A stretch of DNA of 64,000 nt from Mixophyes australis (taxonomy: Eukaryota > Chordata > Amphibia > Anura > Limnodynastidae). Every line of letters starts with the position of its first letter. Position 1 is the first letter of the stretch. Location: the NCBI GenBank assembly GCA_036250195.1, contig JAVHZZ010000002.1:276174460-276238459 (forward strand), given 5' to 3'. This document shows positions 42,844-54,258 of the stretch, one piece after another. The notes under the pieces are model-generated. The model was not told where the DNA came from, ran no database searches, and saw nothing but the letters and a program-made list of their open reading frames with translations. Position numbers and translations under genes: made by a program.

Positions 42844-43011
42844 CAGCCACTGACCAAACTCAGTCCTCGAGAGCTACTAAAAGTTATTTTTTTCAGGATA
42901 TCTTTAATCATGCACAGGATTATTCTGATTATTCCCACCTGTTCCTACAAACAGAAATCCTGAAAACATGACCTGTTGGTAGCTCTTTAGGAATAAGTTT
43001 AAGCACCTCTG
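42844..43011. mobile_element. Short hAT-type MITE
   Basis: The left arm ('aaactcagtcctcgagagct', 'ttttttcaggat') pairs with the right arm ('atcctgaaaac', 'agctctttaggaataagttt') over about 45 bases. The target duplication is not clear. Confidence 0.65.
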
Positions 43012-44378
43012 CGCTTTAATCTTTAATCTAATTTATCTATCACAGACACACAGACACACACAATAGGACCAATTACAGACATTTTGCCTCACTTCATAAT
43101 TGTATTTTAACTTCTTCTAGCCTTGAATTAAAAAAATATTTTACTTAGCTACTGTAGATCTCTAAAGGTTAGCAAATAAATACTTTGAAAACTATTACTT
43201 AAAAAAAAGTAGACGGTAGTGAGTAAAGAAAAAAAATCTTATTTTCTGTATCGTATATTCTGTCAATATGTTTAGCTCTACATGGAGTTAGTTTTACCTA
43301 GTGCAACTAATTTAGCTCCATATTTTCAAGAATGGACAGTGCTATGGAAAGTCAAATATAAATCTTGTGCCTGTGACACCAGGAACATCAAGCCCGCTCA
43401 AATATCTGTCACAGACGCATTAGTATTGTGACAATTAATTGTGCTAGATGGACAAACACTTAAAGGGTGAACTATAATTAAATACATAATTTATGCAATA
43501 TAAAATAAAACAATGTTTCTCAGTTTATTTTATTAGAAAAAAGATATGATTTGATTACATGTTTCAAGTTATGATGTTCATGTGCTTGTATGTTAGACAG
43601 CAACTAAGAACAGATGCCACTGGCACTATTTTCTCTATGAAGTGGTTTAACTGGTGACCAAGTGGTCTAAATGAGAGGAAGCCTCAATCAAAGAATATGT
43701 GTAGTCAAAACTATTTCCATTAATCTAATGAATACATTATACACATACTATAAAAAAAAATAGTTCTTCTTTAATGTAAAAACAGCTGCTTAAATGAAAA
43801 CTGAGGGATTTTAAAATGTTTTTGCTGTGTTCATATGTTCATAATATGTTCATTTCATAATAAGCATTTTTTACATTTTTATATTTTAGATTTCTCTATA
43901 ATAGGATATCTAAATGTCTTAAAAAAATAACTCCAATAGCATCACAACAGAAATAATCACTGGCTAGTAAGGTCAGTGTGTCATCCTAACACCTTTTCAG
44001 TCCTATTTAAAACCTTCACTAATTTGCCAAGAAAAAATAGCCCCAGATGGTTCTTGTTATTTGAATCACGTTCAGTCTGTTAATTTAACTTAGTCCCCCA
44101 CAGAATGTTTTTATTTCAAATTATATCCCTAACTTTCATCCACATAAAGGTGGTATCCGACTCAGTTGGAAAGCCATTACTTTTTCCTATGATTCACAAA
44201 TCCCCTTGAGAGAAATCAATGCAGTATAAAATTATATTTATTACTGGGGGTTTTATAAATCTAAATTGTGCTAATCGGTAGATAAGTTTTTTTTATTGTT
44301 CTTTTGTAACAGAGTTCAACTTAATTTGCTTGAAAAGAAAAGTGCACACTGCAGTACAACTAAACTTAGGTTACATAA
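43012..44378. other. AT-rich unassigned stretch
   Basis: No open frame over 60 codons with protein-like content and no terminal repeats were found. Confidence 0.45.
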
Positions 44379-44761
44379 TGGGGCTCATTTAGAGTTGGAT
44401 GCATTCTTTCCTGCAGTAGTCCAAATGGAAATGTCAAATAAGTAAAGTGAATAGATGGCCATGACTTCATATAACACAAACTGCAATGCTAATGTTTTAA
44501 GTACTTTCAGCTGTAGTTGTCAATAAGCAATCAGCCAATCGTAAGTGGCTAGATAGTGCTGCTGATAGTCATCACCATAATTACATTTTGTTGCTCGAGT
44601 CCTCCAGCGCCGGCCAGGGCCATCTCTTCCATTGGACACAATGGGCAGGTGCCCGAGGCAGCGCTGAAAAAAAAAAATCCTGCAATAAAAAAAAAAAGAA
44701 AATACTTACCTTGCGGTCACGTCAGTTGGTGTTACAGCTCCCTCCCTAGTCCTCTCTTCCA

Positions 44762-44823
44762 TGCTGTGCTCGCAGTGAATGTTGGGCGTGATGTCACGCC
44801 CAACATTCACTGCAAGCACAGCA
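44762..44823. repeat. Near-perfect palindrome
   Basis: 'gcagtgaatgttgggcgtga' (44772-44791), two bases, then its exact reverse complement (44794-44813). The arms extend to about 30 bases with one mismatch ('tgctgtgct' / 'agcacagca'), and more weakly to about 55. Confidence 0.95.
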
Positions 44824-44897
44824 CGGAGGAGCGCAGAAGAGACTCAGCACAGAAAAAAGAAGAAAAGAGGATCGGACTTAAGGTAAGTTAAGGGGGC

Positions 44898-44898
<1 letters not shown>

Positions 44899-44966
<68 letters not shown>
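44899..44966. repeat. AT dinucleotide microsatellite
   Basis: About 33 units interrupted once by 'acatat'. Confidence 0.97.
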
Positions 44967-44968
<2 letters not shown>

Positions 44969-45557
44969 CACTTTTTATACATACATATACATTTTTTTTA
45001 CACACACACACTATAGAGATACACCTCCTAAAAGGAGTAACTGTGGATGCATCCACGTTTAATTGTGTAGCAATTATGTGAACACACCTTTCGAAATGCT
45101 CAGCCTATGCTTGCTAACCCCTGACCAACTCCGTTTTGCCTCTGTTAGGCATAGGGAGATTCAAGTCAATGAAATGCAAAAATGAATGTACAGTTGTATG
45201 CATGCACATTATTGTTGCACATGCACACTTTGAAGATGCAAGTCTTATGCAAAATAGACATACATCAAACTCTATATCAGACCCAATATGTTTATTGTAT
45301 CATTTTTACATACATTATAAATACTGATTTTATGTAAGTAATGAAGTAGAAATTTAAGTTATATGCTTTTGTTTTACTCTTATTTGATAGAGGGATACTG
45401 CTATAATTATTTGGCTGGTTGGAGCTTTTGGAATTTGTGAATGTAATCACTGCTTACCACTTGCCAAATAGTTGGAACCTCATCATTTTTATTCGTGTAC
45501 ACTCCCCTAAAAACTTTGGGTTTACATAAATAATATGTACATCCTCTCATATAGTCA

Positions 45558-45737
45558 TTGGGGCTCATCTAGTGTTGTAGTTGTGCATCAAATGTACACA
45601 GGAAACAACACAGGCAAAAAAAGTGTACTTATTTGTATATGTTGAGTCATACACATCTCGAGATACATCCAGTTCAAATAGAGCATTATCAGTTCCAAAT
45701 GAACAGGTGTACAATATTGTATACTTAAGCCCCACAA
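45558..45737. repeat. Possible short inverted-ended repeat
   Basis: It begins 'ggggctcatctagtgttg', like repeat R, and ends 'cttaagcccca'. The rest does not match R. Weak. Confidence 0.35.
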
Positions 45738-45856
45738 CAGTGTAGAGATTGGACTAATGCTAAATTCGCATTCCCCTATTTGTACATAATATAATAATTT
45801 AAAGAAGTGTCATATGCACACTAGAGAATAGTGTCTGGACAGTTATTAATAACAAA

Positions 45857-46845
45857 GTAGTAACATAGAAACATAGGTGATGAGGTTGAAAAAAGACACC
45901 AGTCCATCATGTTCAACCTATTTTGGATCTCCTGTGATCCCTTTCTTATATTTGAAATTGATCCAGCTGAAGCAAAAGCCAAACTGTTTCAATCGGGTAA
46001 AATCCCACCTGACCCAATATTGCAGTCCTATTTCTCCCTGGATCCACTACTATGCTTCATTTTAATTAATGGTCGTAACCCTGGATAACCTTTTCTATTA
46101 AAAATTTGTCTAACCCTTTCTTAAACATATCAATTGAATCTGCAATCACAACCTTCCTGGCAGTGAATTTCATATATTGACTGCCCTTACTGTAAAGAAC
46201 CCTTTCCTTTGCTGGTTGTGATACTTCCTCTCCTCTAAACTTAGGGGGTGACCTCGTGTCCAGTGTGCAGTCCTTGGGGTAAAAAGTTCCCATGAAAGTT
46301 CTCTATATTGACCCTTAATGTATTTCTACAGAGCATTCATATCCCCTCTTATGGGCCACTTTTCTAAAGTAAAAATGCCTAAGCTAACTAACCTTTTCTA
46401 ACTTAATGATTCCCTACCCTTTTATCAATTTTGTCGCCTTTCGCTGAACCCTTTCTAGTTCCAAAAGGTCTTTTTTTATAGACATTTTTTTATAACTGCA
46501 GAACTGTACTCTGTATTCAAGATGAGGTCTTACCAACGATTTATACAATGGCAAAATTAAACCGTCTTCCCTTGTATCTATGCCTCTTTTCATGCATGCC
46601 AATACTTTATTGGCCCTTGCTGCTGCTTCTTGACATTGAACACTATTGCTAAGTCTACTGTCTATGAGCACTCCCAAATCCTTTTCCATTATAGATTCTC
46701 CTAAATTTATTTCATTTAATTTATAGATTGCGTGCTTGTTTTTGATCCCTACGTGCATAACCTCACATTTATCTATGTTAAACATCATCTTCCATTTGGC
46801 CGCCCAATCCTCCAGTTTTTTCATATCCCTCTGCAGAGAAACTAC
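45857..46845 (-). mobile_element. CR1-type LINE tail
   Basis: The minus-strand frame 46824-46414 is the end of a CR1-type ORF2, and 46300-45857 is its 3' non-coding part ending near 'acataggtgatgaggttgaa'. It is cut on the 5' side by the SINE at 46846. Confidence 0.82.
46414..46824 (-). pseudogene. C-terminal part of a CR1-type reverse transcriptase
   Basis: LEDWAAKWKMMFNIDKCEVM, then EKDLGVLIDSRLSNSVQCQE, then LYKSLVRPHLEYRVQFCSY and ELERVQRKATKLIKG. These blocks follow the catalytic palm in CR1-group LINEs. The frame is open over 136 codons but holds no catalytic residue. Confidence 0.85.
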
Positions 46846-47190
46846 ATTATCATTATCATCATCACCATTTATTTATATAGCGCCAATGATTTTGCAGCGC
46901 TGTACAGAGAACTCATTCACATCAGTCCCTGCCCCACTAGAACTTACAGTCTAAATTCCCTAATCTACACACACACACAGAGACAGACTATGGTCAATTT
47001 TGATAGCATCCAATTAACCTACTAGTATGTTTTTGGAGTGTGGGAGGAAAGTAGAGCACCCGGAGGAAACCCACGCAAACATGGGGAGAACATACAAACT
47101 CCAAACAGATAAGGCCATGGTTGGGAATTGAACTTATGACCCCAGTGCTGTGAGGCAGAAGTGCTAACCACTAAGCCACCGGGCTGTCTA
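46846..47190 (-). mobile_element. tRNA-derived SINE with conserved core and ATG tail
   Basis: On the minus strand it begins 'ggtggcttagtggttagcac', with an A box (tggcttagtgg), then a B box (gttcaattccc) about 45 bases on, as in a tRNA promoter. The core 'ttctccccatgtttgcgtgg', 'gtttcctccgggtgctc' is widespread in fish and amphibians. It ends 'ggcgctatataaataaatgg' and a 'tgatgataatga' tail. RNA polymerase III transcription is expected from the boxes. Confidence 0.88.
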
Positions 47191-47329
47191 TGGGTGAAAA
47201 TATGGACATCTTGCTCTGATTTTATTATTTTGCAATATATGTGAAAGTTAAATTTTTCAAATAAAAGGTAATTAAATACAAATTCATCGACATGTGTTGT
47301 TTTCCATTTAAAAATCAAATGGGATTCTT
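47191..47329. other. Unassigned short stretch
   Basis: AT-rich and without features. Confidence 0.4.
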
Positions 47330-48635
47330 CTTTTTTTGCAGTAATCCAAATAGAAATATGAATTGAGCAATGTGAATATACTACTGTGACTTTATATAAC
47401 ATAGCCCAAATGCTAATGATTTAAGTAAGATCAGCTGGAGAAGTCAAAACAGAAACAGTCCATCAGAAGTGGCTAATTAGAACTGCAGATAGTTATCATT
47501 ATCATTGTGTATCTGGGATGCATCCACATATAATTAAGTTGCAATTATATGAAAAAGCCCTTGCTATACACAGCCTACTCATACACCCCCTCCCACCCTC
47601 CCCCGACACTGCTGTTATGCACGTTTTGTCGCTATCCAATAACGATTGTCGAATCTCGATTTGTGTTTCCAGTGCACAAATATTTATTCTCAAAAAGTAG
47701 CAGAATAATTCAAGCAAAATAATAATAAGTACAGCTGTTACTTATCGCAGGCGTTCTGGATCCAGTGAACAGTCATTCAGGTCTGAAGTCTGTGTTCAAT
47801 GTGACTGAACACTAGATGAGAGCTACTGCTTGTATACAAACAAAAATATAGTGAAACAATGCAGATGGTATGGCTTGCTTCTATTGGTCCAAGCTTCAGG
47901 AAGGTCCAGGGGGTTGTAGATCATAGGCTAGTTCAAACTAAAGAATCCAAAGGTGGGGGTCATCTCTCCAGGGAATGTGCTCCTTTCTTCCCGCCCAGAC
48001 TCCAATTACAACTAGTCTATTAGCATTTTATAGTCAGAATCATATTAAAGGTTTATTCCCTAACATCAATAACTAGAGTATGCAATGTGTAATCTCTTCG
48101 CCGAATGCACCGGACAGCTGCTGATGTAAAGGGGATAAATATGATATCAGACATGACACATTTCCTTTAACCTGAACCATATGTATCCCTAATATGCATA
48201 TAACTTATAATACTACACATAAACATTACTATATTTCGACATAAATAACTATGTGTTGCAACTACGATTAATGTGTACTATTTACAAATGTGTGTGTTTG
48301 TGCGAATGTATATAAAAGTGTAAAAACTGTTATTGCCACGTGTTGCGGCTGGATACGCCCTTTCACACCGTAGCAAGCTCTACGCATAATTTCAGACAAA
48401 GACAATCAAGTTTGCTCGATATTAATTGAAATTACTTTATCCAATTTGCTGACTTCGACACTGCCAGTCCAGTTTGCATTTTCTAGTGTAAGGAGATTTC
48501 AGTCAACGATACGCAAAATCTATATACAAAGATGCATAAGCATTTTTAGGGTGGATGCACAGCACGGAAAAGGTGCAAATGTATGCAAAAGGAATTGGTG
48601 TAAATCTAACGCTAAGTGAGCCCTATTGTGTTTTA
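47330..48635 (+). repeat. Anonymous interspersed repeat R, copy 2, split by an LTR
   Basis: It matches copy 1 at 44379-45292 on both sides of 47613-48460. It ends 'gctaagtgagccctattgtg', the inverse of the 'ggggctcatttag' start of copy 1, so the family has inverted ends. Confidence 0.65.
47613..48460 (-). mobile_element. Probable solo LTR, 848 bp
   Basis: It starts TGTTATGCACG and ends GACTTCGACA, flanked by CTGC on both sides (47609-47612 and 48461-48464). It is absent from copy 1 of repeat R. On the minus strand it has a 'gtatacaagcag' TATA-like motif and AATAAA about 70 bases before its end. No internal region remains. The retroelement group is unknown. Confidence 0.6.
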
Positions 48636-49068
48636 ACTGTTATTTTCATTTTAAGCCCCTCTTTTGTACCATGTCTAGCTTTCCGACTCTTTTGTTGCTC
48701 ATTTTGGTGCCTACCTACTTACTAACTCCAAGGGGTAAATGTATCAAAGTGCGATTTTTTCAGCAATTGCAAATCGCTGCAAATTGCTCAAGGTCATCGG
48801 CGGGCAATTTTATGTGCAAAGTTGCCATATGTATTAAACTCCAATTTTGTAAGTCCAAAATCCAATGTCCGGCGATTTGTGTGATTTTACACTCGCCCGG
48901 GATTCAACAATAACAGAAACTTGCCCAAGATTCAACATAAAAAAAGCACGCTGTTAGGGCTATTTCGCCATTCTTAACATAAGCTAATTAATAGTAGTGT
49001 TTGCCCCTTTAAATAAGAAATCATGGTTACCCTCATAATTAAAACTTGTATTATGCCTCCTATTATGT

Positions 49069-49079
49069 TAACATTGGCC
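49069..49079. repeat. Left target duplication of L1 (TAACATTGGCC)
   Basis: Eleven bases identical to 55047-55057. Confidence 0.88.
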
Positions 49080-50420
49080 TCTCAAATTAAATACCTGGGG
49101 GTACTGCTATCGGAAGACCTCTCCATCTAATCCAAAATTAATTTTGTCCCATTGATCCCCAAATTTCGAGCAGGCTTTGGCTGATGACATTCTCGGGGCT
49201 TCTCATGGCTAGAGGGGATAAAGATTATCAAAATTAATATTCTTCCAAAGATCTTATACTTTCTCCAAACCCTCCTGATACATATTCCTCTTCTTAGATC
49301 TACAAAGATTGGTACGCAAATTTGTTTGGGCTGATAAGCCACCTAGGTTTTGCCATGACATTTTATATAGGCGGAAGACTCAGGGGGACTTCAGCTCCCT
49401 CACTTTGCTAAATATATTCAGGCGGTACTTCTAAACAGGATGACAGTGGACTAAAAAAAACATCCTTTAAGCAGTGGATTCATATTGAAGAACATGCAAT
49501 TGGGGTCTGCACATCTATATTTCCCTGGTTGCCCAAACTCGCACACACTTCACATGCCGCAATTGGGCCCACTCTTCAATGCTGGGCCAGACTCCGAACT
49601 TTAAAATGTATATCATCCCCACTATCCCCTGACTGCCAATTCTGACTTTACACCCAGACTCACACCAGGGGCTTTTGGAACTTGGTACACAGACAAGACC
49701 CTTCGGAGTGGCCAGCTGGTGGTTAATGGACGAGTACATGCCTTCTCTCTCTTACAGGATAGACTAGACCTATCTGCTTCACAGTTTTGGTCATACCTGC
49801 AAATTAGACACTATTTACAATCGAGAGATGTTATGGAGAGCGCGAGTAGGGGTCTGACCAGCTTTGAGGAGTTGTGCTGCGTCTCCACCAAACTCAAACA
49901 TACCATCTCAAAGATATACCAAATACTCATTGTTAACTTATACTCCAAATTACCTGTTTATGCCAGTATTCGGGACAGAGAATTGAGAAGAGAAACCTTT
50001 GAACAATTTTGGGCCAAAGCTTTTCAATACACGATGGCAAGCTCCTCTAGCCTCTCTGTGGTGGAGACGCGATACAAGGTCCTTTCCCGTTGGTACAGAT
50101 GCCCTACTCAAGGTAGCAAAATGCACCCGGATGTTTTGGGCCGTGTTGGAGATGTGGTTCTGGACCAGGAACCGCCTTCCACATATGGTGGCCCTGCCCT
50201 GTCACTGTTACAGAGAAGATTTAAGGCACCCCGTTCCCATATGGACCAAAATTCTGGTTATTTTGTATCTGAAATATACCAATTCCTCAATACAAAAAAG
50301 CCTTACTTCGGCATCTATGTAATGCCGCCTTAGCAGTTGTCCCAGTCCACTGGCGGTCTCCTGTGCCCCCTGACAGACGGGAGTGGTTTAGACGGATTCA
50401 CCTTTATTGGCTTTTGGAGG
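49080..50420 (+). pseudogene. L1 ORF2 C-terminal part
   Basis: Readable pieces are IKIINILPKILYFLQTL, LVRKFVWADKPPRFCHDILY, then TYLLHSFGHTCKLDTIYN-type sequence. The frame 49719-50333 includes FEQFWAKAFQYTMASSSSLS. The C-terminal motif CWRCGSGPGTAFHIWWPCP (about 50144-50200, C-x2-C-x8-H-x4-C) is in the next frame. Catalytic domains are upstream of the truncation and absent. Confidence 0.78.
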
Positions 50421-50796
50421 ACATAGGACATATCATCATCTATTTCATCATCTATTTATTTATATAGTAGTGGGTCTAGGAGTCTTGGCACTTATCAACT
50501 TGTTTGATCTTCACTCTCCTCCCCTACTATGCCCCTCCTCTTCTGTAGCTTCCTTAGTTTAAATTAAGTGCCTAGTATATAGGTCACTTTCTGTATAGGC
50601 TCCTGCCTATACTTGTACTAGTTATAGTTTTTTTCATGTTTTTATTTTACTTTCCCGTTCAGGTGCAGCACAGGGATCAAACTCAAGACCCAGAGGAGTG
50701 AATAAGACTACAGCTCTGTTCATTTTAGGGTCCCAGCGCAGGTAAGCAATAGCTTAGCCTCTGTTACCTGGCATCTCTACCGGCAGCCTGTCCATC

Positions 50797-50986
50797 CCCT
50801 AGACCACTGTTTCTCAACTCCAGTCCTCAGGGACCCCTAACAGTGCAGGTATTCCAGGTACCACCTGTGGATCTTTCAAAATGTGTCAGTTAGTAATGAA
50901 TACTCCTGTGCTCCAGCAAAGAGATATGAAAAACATGCACTGTTAGGGGTCCATGAGGACTGGAGTTGGGAATGACTGCCCTAGAC
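50797..50986. mobile_element. hAT MITE with perfect 8-bp duplication
   Basis: CCCTAGAC flanks both sides (50797-50804, 50979-50986). The inverted ends of 43 bases read cactgtttctcaactccag and cagtcattcccaactccag, and continue with 'tcctcagggacccctaacag' on both arms. The body is 174 bases with no frame. Confidence 0.95.
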
Positions 50987-51637
50987 TAACGAGCAACAGG
51001 GGGACATAATGTAAGTCTGCCAGAGAGGCAGCAGTTATTTTCAACACAGGCTATCAGTTCCTAGTCGTGGAGAGTGAAACTGCAGCAGCCTCTCCTCTCC
51101 TTCCGACGGACCTGCCAGCATGTCCCCCTCCCCCCTCACCTCTCCCCTTAGAGAACGAGCAGTGGGGGCACAGCGCAGTGATCGCGCGCATTAGGAGGCG
51201 ATTCGCTTGTGTCCGACACACACAGCCTGGGCATACTTTAACTCAGAGAGCCGACAGCTCTGTGTACAGAGGTGTGTACAGAGAGCCGACAGCCTTTCAT
51301 TTCATGCGCTGATCTGCGATTCATGCAGGCGGCTATATTACCGGAGGCATTGGAGGCAGAATTTCCGCTCAGGCTCTGCTCAGTTTCCTGGCACGGATGG
51401 TTCTCATTGAAAAGACTGCAATCACATGCGGTGGCCAGAACATAGAAGCCAGCACTTCAGGAGAGCAGCCATCCTGAGGGAGGGCTCTAAGAAGGGCGTC
51501 CCTCCAACTTGGTGATCCAAAAGCAGCCATCTTTTATTGTGATCACCGTGCTACACGCTAATAAGATTCTGGTCTCCATGTGAGTCAGTATTTAGAATTC
51601 AGACTTTACTGTACCTTAATATATATATATTAAAACT

Positions 51638-52707
51638 ATGGCTGAAAAGGGGACAACAAAGAGCAAAGCTCTGTTTTTGCTGTGTTATATTATACCTGTG
51701 CCAAGTGTAATTGTAAATTATCTATTGGACAGACGACCTGGAATGCTCTTTGTGCAGCTTGTAATGCTGATACCCAGGAGCAACGCAACCCAGCTGAGGC
51801 ATCTGCAGCTCTGGAGGAACCTATCTGGATTAGATCCCTGACAACGGCCATGGCAGAACTCAATACGGTCCACAGAGTTAGGTGAACACTCTATTTCCAA
51901 CACCTTTTCACACAGTCAGGCTGGTGAAGGCATATCATCACAGGCCGAACCTGCTCACAGGGAGGGTAGATTACTATCCATAACCCACAGCAACATGAGG
52001 ATTATCCCTGATACTGTACTAGACCAAGATTAGGAGTCAGATCACTCCTCAGCAGAGGAAGGGGAGTTAGATCTGAATCCAGAAGAGGATACCCTTCAGG
52101 ACAGGGATTCTGCTTGGGCCCATAGCGTGGATAGCCTTATTTTAGGCATACATTAGGCTTTGCTGAGCCCGAGCCCACGGCACATTCAGGGTTCTTGTTA
52201 TTTAAGAAGACTAAGACACAATTAGCCACCTTTCCACAGTCCCCAGAGATGATGGAAATCATAGCTGAGGCTTGGCAAAGACCAAATAGACAATTTATGA
52301 TGCCAGGCAAGTTTAAATCTCTTTACCCCCTTCCTTCAGAGGACACTATTAAGTGGGAGGCTTTAACTAGGGTAGACACCCCAGTAGCTCGTCTGTCCTC
52401 ATCCTCGGCCACTCCCATTCAGGAGAGGGTATCCCATAAGGACCCCACTGATACAAAATGTGATTTAGCCCTCCACTCAGTATATACTGCGACAGGTAGT
52501 TTATTTAGACCTAATATGGCCGTGGCTTGGGCAAACAAAGCTATTCAGCTGTGGACTGAAAAGTTAGTGATAGGATTACAGGAGAATACTCCTCATTCGG
52601 AACTTCTCACGTTAGCAGAACACATACAGGAGACTGCTGATTATATAGGGAAGCAGCCATGGATGCCGTTTCCATCAATTCTAGGTCTTCGGCGCTCATT
52701 ATTGTAG
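51638..52707 (+). pseudogene. DIRS gag-like ORF1
   Basis: It starts MAEKGTTKSKALF. After a frameshift a cysteine-rich piece CAKCNCKLSIGQTTWNALCA follows. The frame from 52195 to 52707 carries EAWQRPNRQFMMPGKFKSLY, DPTDTKCDLALHSVYTATGS and AVAWANKAIQLWTEKLVIGL, which fit the conserved DIRS gag C-terminal helices. It forms element particles by analogy. At least one stop lies near 52035. Confidence 0.72.
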
Positions 52708-52884
52708 CCCATCGTAGCCTATGGTTACCTTCTTGGACAGCCGATTCCAAGAGAGCGCTAGAGGGTTTACCCTTTGACGGCGTTACCCTGTTTGGCTCAG
52801 AGCTGGAAAGGGTTATACAGGTAGCCATGGGAGGCAAAAGCACCTCCCTTCCCACCATATCAAATAGGCCTCGACAGAGTAGGT

Positions 52885-54204
52885 TTGGGTCCTTCTGGAC
52901 TTTTGCTCGAGGCCGGGTTGCCTCTCCAAGAGGCCAGTCCTCTACCACATTTAGCAGAGGCAGAGCAGAGGGGAGCATTTAGCAATTTAGCAGATGCAGG
53001 GGTGCCGCTAGGCGAGGATCTTTGTGACCAGCGGACAAGCCCACAGCTTGACAGATCCCCTCCTGGGGAGAGGGCGGTGGGGGAACTCCTCCTTCATTTC
53101 AAGAGACAATGGTGGTGGGCATCCACCACGGACGTTTGGATACGAGGGATGATATCAGAGACTCTGGGCTACGTCATAGACCTAGCCCAGTTTCCCAAGC
53201 AACAAGGGTTCTTCACCATGCCCCTCCCCCCTTGCCCCCTCAGACGAAAAGCACTTCAGGAAGCCATCCAGAAGCTGCTGGCAGCAGAGGTAATAGTACA
53301 CGCTCCCCAGCAAGAGAGAGGGCGGGGTTTTTACAGTTTAAATCTACAGTTGCTAAACAAGCAGCTAAGGAATCAGAAGTTCCGAATGGAGTCTCTTCAT
53401 TTGGTTATAGCTGGAATAGAACAGGGTGAATTCCTAGCCTCCATAGACATCAAGGATGCCTACTTGCATGTTCCAATATGGAGGGGACACCAGTGTCTGC
53501 TCCGCTTTGTGGTGGGAAATTCCCATTTAAAGTTCAGGGCCCTCCCCTTCGGCTTAGCTACCACACCCCGAGTATTCACCACGGTCATGGCGATCATAGC
53601 GGGTCTCATACGACAGATGGGAATAACAATAGTTCCCTATCTGGACGACCTTCTCTTGAAAACTCCGTCAGCATCGCTCCTAACTCGACACATAGAGATC
53701 GCGATGCAGTTTCTAGAGGCTCACGGCTGGGTGCTGAATATTCCCAAGTCATCACTTATTCCAGCACAGCAGATGTGTTTCTTGGGTCTGGGTCTCATGT
53801 TCAACACGCAGACCCAAAGAGTGCATCTACCGGAGGACAAGGTCATCTGGCTTCGCAACAGGGCCAAATCCGTGCTAGCAAGGAAAGATGTGTCTCTCCT
53901 CAGTTGCATGAAGCTCCTGGGGACGATGGTTTTGGTGTACGAGGCAGCTCCCTTCGCACAGTTCCAGTCACGTCCACTTCAGAAGGAGAATCTTCATAAG
54001 TGGTCAGGTTCCCAAAATCATTTGGACAGGCAGATCATCCGCCTGTCCACACACAAGGGTTTCCCTAGCCAGATGGGTATCCAGACACAACCTGAAAATA
54101 GGACAGTCCCTTCAAACCTGGTCATGGACCTTGGTCCCAACGGACGCAAGTCTGTCAGGGTGGGGGGGGGCGTAACAGGACCCCTGAGGCTTCAGGGTCA
54201 TTGA
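52885..54204 (+). CDS. DIRS reverse transcriptase, open over 439 codons
   Basis: Blocks in order: KFRMESLHLVIAGIEQGEFL, ASIDIKDAYLHVPIWRGHQC, LRFVVGNSHLKFRALPFGLA, active site PYLDDLLLKTPS (YLDD at 53638-53649, intact), then LEAHGWVLNIPKSSLIPAQQ and MCFLGLGLMFNTQTQRVHLP. The SIDIKDAYLHVPI and YLDDLL phrasing is typical of DIRS rather than Gypsy. The early part of the frame overlaps ORF1 sequence in another frame, so the true start is probably after 53050. The frame drifts after about 54000, so a frameshift is likely before RNase H. Confidence 0.83.
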   Translation: MGPSGLLLEAGLPLQEASPLPHLAEAEQRGAFSNLADAGVPLGEDLCDQRTSPQLDRSPPGERAVGELLLHFKRQWWWASTTDVWIRGMISETLGYVIDLAQFPKQQGFFTMPLPPCPLRRKALQEAIQKLLAAEVIVHAPQQERGRGFYSLNLQLLNKQLRNQKFRMESLHLVIAGIEQGEFLASIDIKDAYLHVPIWRGHQCLLRFVVGNSHLKFRALPFGLATTPRVFTTVMAIIAGLIRQMGITIVPYLDDLLLKTPSASLLTRHIEIAMQFLEAHGWVLNIPKSSLIPAQQMCFLGLGLMFNTQTQRVHLPEDKVIWLRNRAKSVLARKDVSLLSCMKLLGTMVLVYEAAPFAQFQSRPLQKENLHKWSGSQNHLDRQIIRLSTHKGFPSQMGIQTQPENRTVPSNLVMDLGPNGRKSVRVGGGVTGPLRLQGH

Positions 54205-54258
54205 TCCCCCCAGGAAGCTTCACTCCAAATAAACATCCTGTAGCTCAGAGCAGTATAC

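Larger units (their letters stand above)
44379..45292 (+). repeat. Anonymous interspersed repeat R, copy 1, with insertion
   Basis: 'ggggctcatttagagttgga' to about 44590 matches 47336-47500 ('gcagtagtccaaatggaaat', 'gctaatgttttaagta', 'cagctg', 'aagtggcta'). 45041-45292 matches 47505-47610 and 48465-48635. The piece between, 44600-45040, is foreign. Confidence 0.65.

Noticed and set aside
46414..46824. 136-codon frame as a host gene
   Set aside because: The blocks KSLVRPHLEY and ERVQRKATK are the C-terminal part of a CR1-type LINE reverse transcriptase.
47120..47187. tRNA gene (A and B boxes on the minus strand)
   Set aside because: The boxes belong to a SINE head that continues into a SINE core and ATG tail; no cloverleaf with paired acceptor stem is evident.
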